From Myxococcus sp. CA023 (GTDB taxonomy: Bacteria > Myxococcota > Myxococcia > Myxococcales > Myxococcaceae), in the NCBI RefSeq assembly GCF_010998615.1, contig NZ_JAAEAH010000011.1, forward strand, positions 62,001-126,000: a DNA stretch of 64,000 bases, read 5' to 3'. Below the pieces are notes generated by a model. The model was given only the letters and a program-made list of their open reading frames with translations, did not search any database and was not told the origin of the DNA. The translations under genes and the position numbers were made by a program. Below are positions 20,406-28,737 of the stretch, piece by piece (positions within the stretch are counted from its first letter, which is position 1; every line of letters starts with the position of its first letter).

Positions 20406-21512
20406 TCAGGCCTTGGGACTGGCCACCAGGTCGAAGTCCGGGATGTGCTCACGCATGAACTCACGCATCCGGTTGATGAGGGCCGCCTCGATTTGCCGGG
20501 CCCGCTCCCGGCTGACGCCGTACTTGTCGCCGATGTCCTGGAGCGTCAGGGGCTCGTCGGAGACGAGGCGGCTTTCGAAGATGAAGCGCTCCTTGCCCTC
20601 CAGCGTCCGGGCGAACTGGGACAGCTTCTCCCGGAAGAGGGCCTTGAGCTGCTCGGCGCCCAGGCGCTCGTCCGCAGGCATTGAGTTGGACGGCAGGTAG
20701 CGGTCCGCCCGGGTGGTCCGCGAGTCGTCATCGTTCCCCAGGGGCGCGTCGATGGACATCTCGTCGTGCCCCAGCCGCTGATCCATCTCCACCACGTCCT
20801 GCTCGGTGACGTTCAATCGCTCGGCGAGCAGCTTGGGGCTGGCCTCGAAGCCCTGGGCGATGAGCTTCTCCTGCTCCTGGCGCAGCTTGAAGAAGAGCTT
20901 CCGCTGGGCCTCGGTGGTCCCCAGCTTCACCATCTTCCAGTTGTCCATGATGTAGCGGAGGATGTACGCGCGGATCCACCAGGCGGCGTAGCTGCTCAGC
21001 TTCACGCCGCGCTCGGGGTCGTACTTCTTCACCGCCTGCATCAGCCCGATGTTGCCCTCCTGGACCAGGTCCAGCAGGGACAACGGGTTGCGGTGGTACT
21101 CATGGGCCAGCTTGACGACCAGGCGCAGGTTGGACGCCACCAGCCGGTAGGCGGCGTTCACATCCCCGGATTCCTTGTAGTGCCGGGCCAGTTGGAGCTC
21201 TTCCTCCCGCGTCAGGAGCGGATGGCGCTGCACCTCGGCCATGTAGGCCTGGAGGGGGTCCCTGGGCGTGAGTCCCGTCTCCGCCGAGCGGACGAGCGCC
21301 CGAGGGGGCACAACGGGGGTGTCCAGCTCGGCCTCCGGTTCGACCTCCGCCAGCTCCGCCGCATCCGGCTCCAGGGAATCCGGGTCCGATTGAGCCTCGA
21401 CTTCCGCCCCCTCCACCTCGGCGTCCACGACGTCGCCAGCCCCAGGCGAGGCCGGCCGTTTCACGCGGGGTCGGGGGGACGTACCTTTGGTTCTTTTCCT
21501 CCCATTCGCCAT
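20406..21512 (-). CDS. RpoH-like alternative sigma factor (sigma-70 family)
   Basis: This 368-residue sigma factor has region 2 (NLRLVVKLAHEYH, DLVQEGNIGLMQAVKKYDP, FSSYA-like LSSYAAWWIRAYI), the segment QRKLFFKLR that matches the RpoH box, and region 4 (LTLQDIGDKYGVSRERARQIE). Region 1.1 is absent. The first 85 residues are an extra extension, basic then strongly acidic (EVEGAEVEAQSDPDSLEPD), not seen in E. coli RpoH. ATG 21512 with GGAG five bases upstream fixes the start. Myxococcus has several such sigma factors (SigB, SigC, SigE); which one this is cannot be told. It is divergent from a DEAD-box helicase. Confidence 0.93.
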   Translation of the reverse strand: MANGRKRTKGTSPRPRVKRPASPGAGDVVDAEVEGAEVEAQSDPDSLEPDAAELAEVEPEAELDTPVVPPRALVRSAETGLTPRDPLQAYMAEVQRHPLLTREEELQLARHYKESGDVNAAYRLVASNLRLVVKLAHEYHRNPLSLLDLVQEGNIGLMQAVKKYDPERGVKLSSYAAWWIRAYILRYIMDNWKMVKLGTTEAQRKLFFKLRQEQEKLIAQGFEASPKLLAERLNVTEQDVVEMDQRLGHDEMSIDAPLGNDDDSRTTRADRYLPSNSMPADERLGAEQLKALFREKLSQFARTLEGKERFIFESRLVSDEPLTLQDIGDKYGVSRERARQIEAALINRMREFMREHIPDFDLVASPKA

Positions 21513-21580
21513 GGGGGCTCCATACAGCAAAGTGCCGCGATTGTTGCCACAGGGTAATGCAGGGGCTATGCCCATGCCTG

Positions 21581-24010
21581 ATGAGCGACATCCAAGAGCC
21601 AAACGTGCCGGGGAGTCCGGCGCCTGACGAAGCCCCGACGCGTCCCGCCGAGTACATCGCGGACATCGGCTTCGACGACATGAACCTGTCAGAACCCATC
21701 CGCCTCGCCCTGGCGGAGCGCGGTTATACCAACCCCACCCCTGTCCAGGCCCGCGCCTTCCGGCCCGCCATGGAGGGAAAAGACCTCATCGTTCGCAGCA
21801 AGACGGGCACCGGTAAGACGGCCGCGTTCGGCCTGCCCCTGCTCGAGAAGATTCCCGCCGATGAACGCCGCGTCCGAGCGCTCATCCTCTGCCCCACTCG
21901 CGAGCTGGCCCTCCAGGTGGCGGACGAGCTGAAGATGCTCGCCAAGCACAAGGGCCTGAAAATCGCGGCCATCTACGGCGGCGCCTCCATGAAGCAGCAG
22001 GAGGACGCGCTGGAGGAAGGCACCCCCATCATCGTCGGCACGCCGGGACGCGTGTTCGACCACATCAACCGCGGCAACCTGAAGCTCGACGCGTGCGACC
22101 ACGCCGTCCTGGATGAAGCGGATGAGATGCTGAACCAGGGCTTCTACGAGGAAGTCACGCGCATCCTCGACCGCCTTCCCAAGACGCGCCAGGTGCTGCT
22201 CTTCAGCGCCACCGTCCCCACGGACATCCAGAACCTCATCGCGCGCTACACGACGAACGCGGAGACGCTGCTGCTGTCGGGCGACGTCTTCACGGTGGAG
22301 CACATCCACCACATCCGCTACGACGTGTCGGACGCCTTCCCCAAGCCGCGCAACCTCATCTACGTGCTGGAGAAGGAAGAGCCGCAGAACGCCATCATCT
22401 TCTGCAACACGCGGGATGACACGGCGCTGGTGACGGCGGTGCTCAACCGCAACGGCTTCGACGCGGAGCTGCTCAATGGCGACCTGCCGCAGAAGGAGCG
22501 CGAGCGGGTCATGGGCAAGGTGAAGCGCGGCGAAGTGGCCTTCATGGTCGCCACGGACATCGCGGCGCGCGGCATCGACATCTCCGGCCTGGAGTACGTC
22601 ATCAACTACTCGCTGCCGGAGGACCCGGCGGTGTACCTGCACCGCGTGGGCCGCACCGGCCGCATCGGCAACAAAGGCACCGCCATCAACCTCTTCTCCG
22701 GGCGCGAGCTGGCCACGTACACCGCGCTGGAGAAGAAGTACGGCATCAAGTTCGACAAGCGCGAGATGCCGGCCCCGGAAGAGGCCATGCGCCTGTGGAC
22801 GGAGCGCCACGTGCGCGAAATCCAGGAGGCCGCGGGCGGCTCCGTCTTCGAGGGCTTCCTGCCGCTGGCCGCGCAGCTCAAGCCCCGCGCGGACGCCGAC
22901 GACCTCATCGCCTTCCTGCTGAAGTACTTCTTCAGCCACCTGCGCATGGAGAAGGCCGCCGCGGCGATGGCGGCGGAAGGGCGTGAGCCTCCGCAAGAGC
23001 GCAAGTTCGAGAGCCGCGAGGGCGGCCGGCGCGAGCGCGGCGAGCGGAAGGAGCGGGGCAGTGAGCGCCGCGACCGTGAGCGCGACGACCGGCGCGAGAA
23101 GCGTGGCGAGTCCTCCGAGCGCGAGCGTGAGCGCCGGCCCCGCCGTGACGACACGCGGCGCGAGCGCGGCGGTGAGAGTGGCCGCGGCGCGGCGGCGCTG
23201 GAGGCCGGTCCGGGCGAGGCCAAGCTGTGGGTGAACCTGGGGACCGCGGATGGCCTGGGGCCGGGTAGCATCGCCACGGCGCTGGAAGACGCGGGCGCCC
23301 CGGTGGGCAAGGTCGTGCGCGCCGAGCTGCGCCCCACCTTCGCCTATGTCTTCGTGGCGGAGGAGGACGCCGCCGCCTTCGAGACCATCAACGGCAAGCA
23401 GCACGGCACCAAGACGCTGCGCGTGGAGAAGAGCAAGCCGCGCACGGAGCGTGACGCCACGCCCCGCCCGCCCCCGTCCCCGGACGCGGGCCCCGGCGAG
23501 GCGAAGCTGTGGATCAACCTGGGCATGGACGACGGCATGGACGAGGCGAAGCTGCCCGCCGCGCTGGAGGCCGCGGGTGCTCCGGCCGGCAAGGTGCTGC
23601 GCACCCTGCTGCGCCCCACCTACGGCTACGCCTACGTGGCCGAGGAGGACGCGCCCGGCTTCGAGGCCGTCAACGGCAAGCCCCACGGCGAGAAGGCGCT
23701 GAAGGTGGAGCGGCACCGTCCGCGTGGCGCACGCACGGAGCGCCGTCCCCGCACGGAGGCCCTGCCGGAGGTTCCTGGGCAGACGCGCCTGTGGGTGGGC
23801 CTGGGCAAGCAGGACGGGCTGGACGAGGCGGGCGTCGCCGCCGCGCTGGAGGCCGCGGGCGCTCCGGCCGGCAAGGTGCTGCGCACGGACCTGCGCCCCA
23901 CCTACGCGTATGTCTTCGTCGCCGACGAGGACGTGGCGGCCTTCGAAGCCACGCACGGCAAGCCCCACGGCGAGCGCACGCTCAAGGTGGAGCAGGCCAA
24001 GCGGAAGTAA
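21581..24010 (+). CDS. DEAD-box RNA helicase with three DbpA-type RNA-binding domains
   Basis: This 809-residue ATP-dependent RNA helicase has the Q motif (GYTNPTPVQ), Walker A SKTGTGKT (73-80), PTRELA, DEAD at 178-181, SAT at 209-211 and motif VI HRVGRTGRIG. After the core, a linker of about 80 residues (about 460-540) is extremely rich in Arg and Glu. The C-terminus holds three tandem copies (about 545-618, 638-711 and 732-805) of a 74-residue domain resembling the DbpA/CsdA RNA-binding domain, each starting LWxxLG and ending LKVE-like. Most relatives have one. ATG 21581 is chosen for protein sequence; ATG 21557 is also in frame, and neither has a good ribosome-binding site. Confidence 0.92.
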   Translation: MSDIQEPNVPGSPAPDEAPTRPAEYIADIGFDDMNLSEPIRLALAERGYTNPTPVQARAFRPAMEGKDLIVRSKTGTGKTAAFGLPLLEKIPADERRVRALILCPTRELALQVADELKMLAKHKGLKIAAIYGGASMKQQEDALEEGTPIIVGTPGRVFDHINRGNLKLDACDHAVLDEADEMLNQGFYEEVTRILDRLPKTRQVLLFSATVPTDIQNLIARYTTNAETLLLSGDVFTVEHIHHIRYDVSDAFPKPRNLIYVLEKEEPQNAIIFCNTRDDTALVTAVLNRNGFDAELLNGDLPQKERERVMGKVKRGEVAFMVATDIAARGIDISGLEYVINYSLPEDPAVYLHRVGRTGRIGNKGTAINLFSGRELATYTALEKKYGIKFDKREMPAPEEAMRLWTERHVREIQEAAGGSVFEGFLPLAAQLKPRADADDLIAFLLKYFFSHLRMEKAAAAMAAEGREPPQERKFESREGGRRERGERKERGSERRDRERDDRREKRGESSERERERRPRRDDTRRERGGESGRGAAALEAGPGEAKLWVNLGTADGLGPGSIATALEDAGAPVGKVVRAELRPTFAYVFVAEEDAAAFETINGKQHGTKTLRVEKSKPRTERDATPRPPPSPDAGPGEAKLWINLGMDDGMDEAKLPAALEAAGAPAGKVLRTLLRPTYGYAYVAEEDAPGFEAVNGKPHGEKALKVERHRPRGARTERRPRTEALPEVPGQTRLWVGLGKQDGLDEAGVAAALEAAGAPAGKVLRTDLRPTYAYVFVADEDVAAFEATHGKPHGERTLKVEQAKRK

Positions 24011-24014
24011 TCCC

Positions 24015-24527
24015 TCAGGTGCCGCCAGTCCCTGGGCTGGCGGCCTTCCTGCGCCGCTCGCGGTGGTAATGGGCGGCGCACAGGCCCCGGGCGAGCACCG
24101 GCTTCTCACAGCCGGGCTCGCCGCAGCGGGCGGGCTCCGGCCGGACGGCCTGGATGTCCTCCGTTGCCCGCGTGGGCTCGTTGAACATCACCTCCGCCAC
24201 CGACAGCAACCGGTCCACGTCCACGCGAGCCAGGCCGCGCCCCCGGACGAAGGCCTCCAGCCGGTGGACACCCGCGTCCTGCGTGTCCTCCAGCCGCAAG
24301 AGTTCCCACAGTGGGAGCTGGAGCGCGGCGGCCACCTGGAGCAGCGTCTCGTAGCTGGGGCTGCGCTCGCCCCGCTCCAGCAGGGACGCGAAGGACACGG
24401 AGATGCCGCAGCGGGCGGCGAAGTCCTCCTGGGTGAGCCCCCGCCGCTCCCGCAGCGCCCGGATGCGCCGGGCCAGTCCCTGGAGGTGCCCACTCACGGT
24501 GGAGGCGTCCGGCGGTTCGGGCGGCAT
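24015..24527 (-). CDS. XRE-family regulator with C-terminal cysteine cluster
   Basis: The 170-residue protein has an XRE helix-turn-helix (about 17-72) with LTQEDFAARCGISVSFASLLERGERSPSYETLLQVAAAL. A middle helical region follows. The tail has a compact metal-binding-like motif CGEPGCEKPVLARGLCAAHYH, with three cysteines and two histidines, seen in other actinobacterial and myxobacterial small proteins. It ends five bases from the helicase stop, convergent, and its start is 71 bases from the divergent glutamate dehydrogenase gene. Regulation of that gene is plausible but unproven. Confidence 0.85.
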   Translation of the reverse strand: MPPEPPDASTVSGHLQGLARRIRALRERRGLTQEDFAARCGISVSFASLLERGERSPSYETLLQVAAALQLPLWELLRLEDTQDAGVHRLEAFVRGRGLARVDVDRLLSVAEVMFNEPTRATEDIQAVRPEPARCGEPGCEKPVLARGLCAAHYHRERRRKAASPGTGGT

Positions 24528-24598
24528 GGCAGTTTCCTATGGTAGCGCACCCCTTCTGTTAAGGTCTCGCGCGCCGCCATCCAGGAGCTTGCCGACAC

Positions 24599-25828
24599 AT
24601 GAGCGCCGTCGAGGGTACCAACTACTACTTCCGCAAAGCCGCGCGGATCATGGACGTAGGCACCCCCATCGAAACGCTGCTCGCCACGCCCCTGCGCGAG
24701 GTGAAGGTCCAGGTCTCCATCGAGATGGACTCCGGGGAGATTCGCACCTTCCTTGGGTACCGGATTCAACACGACAACAGCCGCGGCCCCATGAAGGGCG
24801 GCCTGCGCTACCACCCGTTGCTGGACCAGGACGAGTGCGCGTCGCTCGCCTCGTTGATGACGTGGAAGACGGCCGTGGTGAATGTCCCCTACGGCGGCGC
24901 CAAGGGCGGCATCGCCTGCGACCCGTCCCAGCTGAGCATCAAGGAGCTGGAGCGCCTCACCCGGAAGTTCGTGGACCAGGTACAGGACGTCATCGGCCCC
25001 ACGCGCGACATCCCCGCCCCCGACGTCAACACCAACCCCCAGGTGATGGCGTGGATCATGGACCAGTATTCGCGCTACCACGGCCACTCTCCCGCGGTGG
25101 TGACGGGCAAGCCGCTGGAGCTCTACGGCTCCAAGGGCCGCGAGGCCGCCACCGGCCGCGGGCTGCTCTACGTGGCGCGTGAAATCCTGCGTGATTTGGG
25201 CCTGCCCGTGAAGGGCACGCGCTTCGCGCTCCAGGGCTTCGGCAACGTGGGCGGCCACACCGCGCAGCTCCTCTGGGAGGACGGCGGCGTGGTGGTGGCG
25301 GTGGCGGACGCGCTGGGCGGCGTGCGCAACCCGCAGGGCCTGGACATCCCGTCCCTCTTCGAGCACGTGAAGCGCACCGGCACGGTGGCGGGCTTCAGCG
25401 GTGGTGCTTCGTGCAGCAACGATGACGTGCTGGGCGCGGACTGTGAGGTCCTCATCCCCGCGGCGCTGGGCCACGTGCTCACCCGGGAGAATGCCCACGC
25501 GGTGCGCGCCAAGCTCATCATCGAAGGCGCCAACGGCCCCACCCAGCCGGAGGCCGACGAAATCTTCGAGAAGCGCGGCATCTTCGTGGTGCCGGACGTG
25601 CTCGCCAGCGCCGGCGGCGTGACGGTGAGCTACTTCGAGTGGGTGCAGAACCTCCAGCACCTGTCGTGGGAGGAGGACCGCGTCAACGCGGAGCTGGAGA
25701 AGTCCATGAAGGAGGCCTACGAGCGCGTGGCGCAGGTGGCGCGCTCCCGGAAGGTCTCCATGCGGACGGCCGCGTACATCCTGGCGATTGGCCGGGTGGG
25801 CAAGGCCACCGTGCTGCGCGGCATCTGA
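24599..25828 (+). CDS. gdhA: Glutamate dehydrogenase
   Basis: The enzyme interconverts glutamate with 2-oxoglutarate and ammonia. At 409 residues it belongs to the small hexameric class. It has the substrate lysine motifs GPMKGGLRYH and PYGGAKGGI, the conserved DIPAPDVNT segment and the Rossmann motif GFGNVG for NAD(P). The typical VSYFEWVQN stretch is present near the C-terminus. CAGGAGC precedes ATG 24599. The coenzyme choice cannot be read with confidence. Close to threonine dehydratase downstream, it suggests amino-acid catabolism, in keeping with an organism that lives on protein. Confidence 0.95.
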   Translation: MSAVEGTNYYFRKAARIMDVGTPIETLLATPLREVKVQVSIEMDSGEIRTFLGYRIQHDNSRGPMKGGLRYHPLLDQDECASLASLMTWKTAVVNVPYGGAKGGIACDPSQLSIKELERLTRKFVDQVQDVIGPTRDIPAPDVNTNPQVMAWIMDQYSRYHGHSPAVVTGKPLELYGSKGREAATGRGLLYVAREILRDLGLPVKGTRFALQGFGNVGGHTAQLLWEDGGVVVAVADALGGVRNPQGLDIPSLFEHVKRTGTVAGFSGGASCSNDDVLGADCEVLIPAALGHVLTRENAHAVRAKLIIEGANGPTQPEADEIFEKRGIFVVPDVLASAGGVTVSYFEWVQNLQHLSWEEDRVNAELEKSMKEAYERVAQVARSRKVSMRTAAYILAIGRVGKATVLRGI

Positions 25829-25942
25829 CGCGGCCCGCCGTGTCGCGCGCTGGACGTAGCGCGGCGCGGCAGACAGCCGGCGGAGCACGCTCCTTCTTCG
25901 TGTCGCTTCCGCCCGGGGCTCGCATCCGATAGAGGCGCGCCC

Positions 25943-27160
25943 ATGGTCACCCTCGAGGACATCCAGGCCGCGCGCGAGCGCCTTCGCTCGGCCATCCGCC
26001 CCACGCCGTGCCCGCAGTCGGACTACTTCACGGAGCGGACGGAGTGCGCCGCGGTGTTCTTCAAGCTGGAGAACCTCCAGCGCACCGGGGCCTTCAAGGA
26101 GCGCGGCGCCCTCAACAAGCTGCTGACGCTGTCCGAGGACGAGCGGCGCCGGGGCGTCATCGCCGCGTCGGCCGGCAACCATGCGCAGGGCGTCGCGTAC
26201 CACGCGCGTCGGCTGGGCGTGAGCGCCACCATCGTCATGCCGGAGCGCACCCCGCTCATCAAGGTGTCGCGCACGCGGGATGACTACGGCGCGCGCGTGG
26301 TGCTCAAGGGCACCAACTACGACGAGGCCTACGCGGAGGCGCTGCGCATCCAGAAGGCGGAGGACCGCGTCTTCATCCACCCCTTCAATGACGCGCACGT
26401 CATCGCCGGCCAGGGCACCATCGGACTGGAGCTGCTGGAGCAGTGCCCCGACCTGGAGGTGGTGCTCGTCCCCATTGGCGGCGGCGGGCTCATCTCCGGC
26501 ATCGCGTGCGCGCTGAAGGAGACGCGGCCCGACATCCGCGTGGTGGGCGTGCAGGCGGAGACCATCGCCAGCATGAAGGCGTCGGTGGAGGCGGGCGAGC
26601 GCGTGCTGCTGGCCGCCGCGGGCACCACCATCGCGGACGGCATCGCCGTCAAGCGCGTGGGCGACCTCACCTTCCCCATGGTGCAGAAGTACGTGGACGA
26701 GGTGGTGGCCGTGGACGAGGAGGAGATCGCCGCCGCCATCCTCACCCTCCTGGAGCAGGAGAAGAGCGTGGTGGAGGGCGCCGGCGCGGTGGGCCTGGCG
26801 GCGCTGCTCAGCGGTGACGTTGCCGCCGCGAGGGGCCGGCGCACCGCCATCATCTTGAGCGGAGGCAACATCGACATGAACGTCATCAGCCGCATCATCG
26901 AGCGCGGTCTGGTGAAGGCCGGTCGTCTGGTGCAGTTGGAGGTCCGGCTGCCGGACCGGCCCGGAATGCTGGCGAAGCTCACCACGCAGGTGGCGGACCT
27001 GCGCGCCAATGTCGTGGAGATCCACCACGAGCGCGCCTTCTCCAAGGCGGGCCTGGGGGAGGCAATGGTGGAGGTGACGCTGGAAACCACCGGGCCCGCG
27101 CACATCGAGGAGCTGGAGCGCGCGCTCCACCGGCTGGGCTGGCAGGTGGCCCGCAAGTAA
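25943..27160 (+). CDS. ilvA: Threonine dehydratase with C-terminal ACT domain
   Basis: This PLP enzyme deaminates threonine to 2-oxobutyrate. The 405-residue protein has the PLP lysine K52 in NLQRTGAFKERGA, the SAGNHAQGVAY cofactor/substrate loop, the GGGGLISG phosphate-binding loop and a single ACT domain (about 328-405, VRLPDRPGMLAKLTTQVADL). One ACT domain makes it shorter than the biosynthetic E. coli IlvA (two ACT-like domains) and closer to the catabolic/short anabolic type found in many bacteria. It follows gdhA by 114 bases; whether they share a message is unclear. Confidence 0.93.
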   Translation: MVTLEDIQAARERLRSAIRPTPCPQSDYFTERTECAAVFFKLENLQRTGAFKERGALNKLLTLSEDERRRGVIAASAGNHAQGVAYHARRLGVSATIVMPERTPLIKVSRTRDDYGARVVLKGTNYDEAYAEALRIQKAEDRVFIHPFNDAHVIAGQGTIGLELLEQCPDLEVVLVPIGGGGLISGIACALKETRPDIRVVGVQAETIASMKASVEAGERVLLAAAGTTIADGIAVKRVGDLTFPMVQKYVDEVVAVDEEEIAAAILTLLEQEKSVVEGAGAVGLAALLSGDVAAARGRRTAIILSGGNIDMNVISRIIERGLVKAGRLVQLEVRLPDRPGMLAKLTTQVADLRANVVEIHHERAFSKAGLGEAMVEVTLETTGPAHIEELERALHRLGWQVARK

Positions 27161-27219
27161 CACCCCGTCCGGGGGCAGGGCCTTGCGCCCGTGCGCCCGT
27201 GTCCGGCGATACTCAGGGC

Positions 27220-28611
27220 ATGAGCCCCGCCGCCCTGCTCTCCGCCCTGCTACTGACCGCCGCCCCTTCTTCTCCCGGACAGAAGGCGAAGTCGCTCGCC
27301 GCCAGCCGCGCCTGGGAGGAGCTCTACCTGGCCTTCTCGGCCGGAGAGGCGTCGGACGTGCCCGCCCCGCAGCGGGGCACCGTCGCCACGGCGCTCCAGA
27401 AGGGCTGCGAGGCGCTGACGGACGAGGACCCGGTGATGGCGTACTCACTGGGCGAGCGAGCCACCGTCTACGAGGAGTCCGCGGGCGCGCTGCGGTGCCT
27501 GGCCCGGGCCGCGCGGAAGACGGACCAGCGGGCCACCGCGGAAGCCGCCCTGCGCAAGGGGCTGGCCCAGTACCCCAAAGACGGCGCCTTCGGCCTGGAG
27601 CTGGGGCGGCTGCTGATGGAGGAACAGGACGCGGCGGGCGCCGTGGCGGCGCTGGAGAAGGTGCCGGCGAAGTCGAAGGAGGCCGCGGAAGCGAAGCGGC
27701 TGCTCGTGCAGGCCCGCGCCAAGACGACGGAGGAGACCGCCGCGCGGCGGGAGGCGGAGCGCCTGGAGCTGCGGATGAATGGCGCCACGAGCGGGCGGCC
27801 CACCGTCATGGTCGAAACCCAGCCCGCGGTGGCCGGCCAGGGGCGGGGCTCCACGCGCTCGGCCAGCCTCAACTACGAGTCGGGCACCGGCGCGGACGGC
27901 ATGCGGACGCGCTCCAACAGCCGCTTCGTCATCAAGTACTTCAACAACCAGCGCGACTTCGGCCAGCGCGCGGAGTACGAGGGACGAATTGTCGCCGCGC
28001 TGGACGAGGCCTACGACTTCACCCGCAGCATGCTGGGCGAGGTGCGACAGGCGCCGGTGGACATCATCCTGTACACACTCGCGGAGTTCCAGACGCACTT
28101 CGGCGCGGCGAAGGCGCGAGCGGTCGCCGGGCTCTATTCCGACAACGCCATCCGCATCAACGACGCCGCGGAGCTCACCCAGCAGACCAAGGCCACCCTG
28201 GTCCACGAGTACGTCCACGCCGCGCTGGATGACTTCTGCGACGGCTACGGCAACAACCTCCCCGTCTGGCTCAACGAGGGTCTGGCCGAGTACGTCGAGT
28301 GGCGCTACCTGGGAGGCGAGGACCCCGAGCGGTCGGTCCGGAACTACATGGCCCAGGCCGCCAAGGCGAACTCCCTGCCCAAGCTGGCGCAGATGGAGGG
28401 CGCGTCCCTCATCATGCAGAGGAACCCGACGGTCGCCTATGCCACCTCCGCCGTGGCGGTCCGCGAGCTGGTGAAGCGGGGCGGCACGGGCCGGTTCCTC
28501 ACGATGGTCCGCGAGGTGGGACAGGGAAGACCCATCGACGAGGCCCTGTCGGAGCACTACGGCAAGACGCGGGCGAGCCTCGACGAGGATGTCCGGGCCG
28601 CTCTCCAGTAG
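27220..28611 (+). CDS. Secreted gluzincin-type metallopeptidase (peptidase MA-like) with TPR-like region
   Basis: This 463-residue protein starts with a hydrophobic signal (1-15, SPAALLSALLLTAAP). Residues 50-180 are helical with TPR-like spacing (AEAALRKGLAQYPKDGAFGLELGRLLME). The catalytic domain (about 225-440) shows the zinc motif H329-E330-Y-V-H333 and a third ligand E353 in NEGLAEYVE, 20 residues on, typical of gluzincins of the peptidase-MA family. It is probably periplasmic or secreted. ATG 27220 is preferred; the upstream in-frame GTG has no signal. Such enzymes are common in myxobacteria, but substrates are unknown. Confidence 0.85.
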   Translation: MSPAALLSALLLTAAPSSPGQKAKSLAASRAWEELYLAFSAGEASDVPAPQRGTVATALQKGCEALTDEDPVMAYSLGERATVYEESAGALRCLARAARKTDQRATAEAALRKGLAQYPKDGAFGLELGRLLMEEQDAAGAVAALEKVPAKSKEAAEAKRLLVQARAKTTEETAARREAERLELRMNGATSGRPTVMVETQPAVAGQGRGSTRSASLNYESGTGADGMRTRSNSRFVIKYFNNQRDFGQRAEYEGRIVAALDEAYDFTRSMLGEVRQAPVDIILYTLAEFQTHFGAAKARAVAGLYSDNAIRINDAAELTQQTKATLVHEYVHAALDDFCDGYGNNLPVWLNEGLAEYVEWRYLGGEDPERSVRNYMAQAAKANSLPKLAQMEGASLIMQRNPTVAYATSAVAVRELVKRGGTGRFLTMVREVGQGRPIDEALSEHYGKTRASLDEDVRAALQ

Positions 28612-28737
28612 GGGAGGCTGCCAGCCGGGCACGGGCCAATTGGTTTACCCGTCCCCGGGAGTCCCCTAGACTCGCAGCCCCCTCTATTTACGCTGCGACA
28701 GAAGCTCGGCTGTACGCTGTCCGCAGCAAGGTGACGG

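Noticed and set aside
21689-24109. A long minus-strand frame opposite the DEAD-box helicase
   Set aside because: The plus strand has all helicase motifs; the antisense translation is composition-driven and has no domains.
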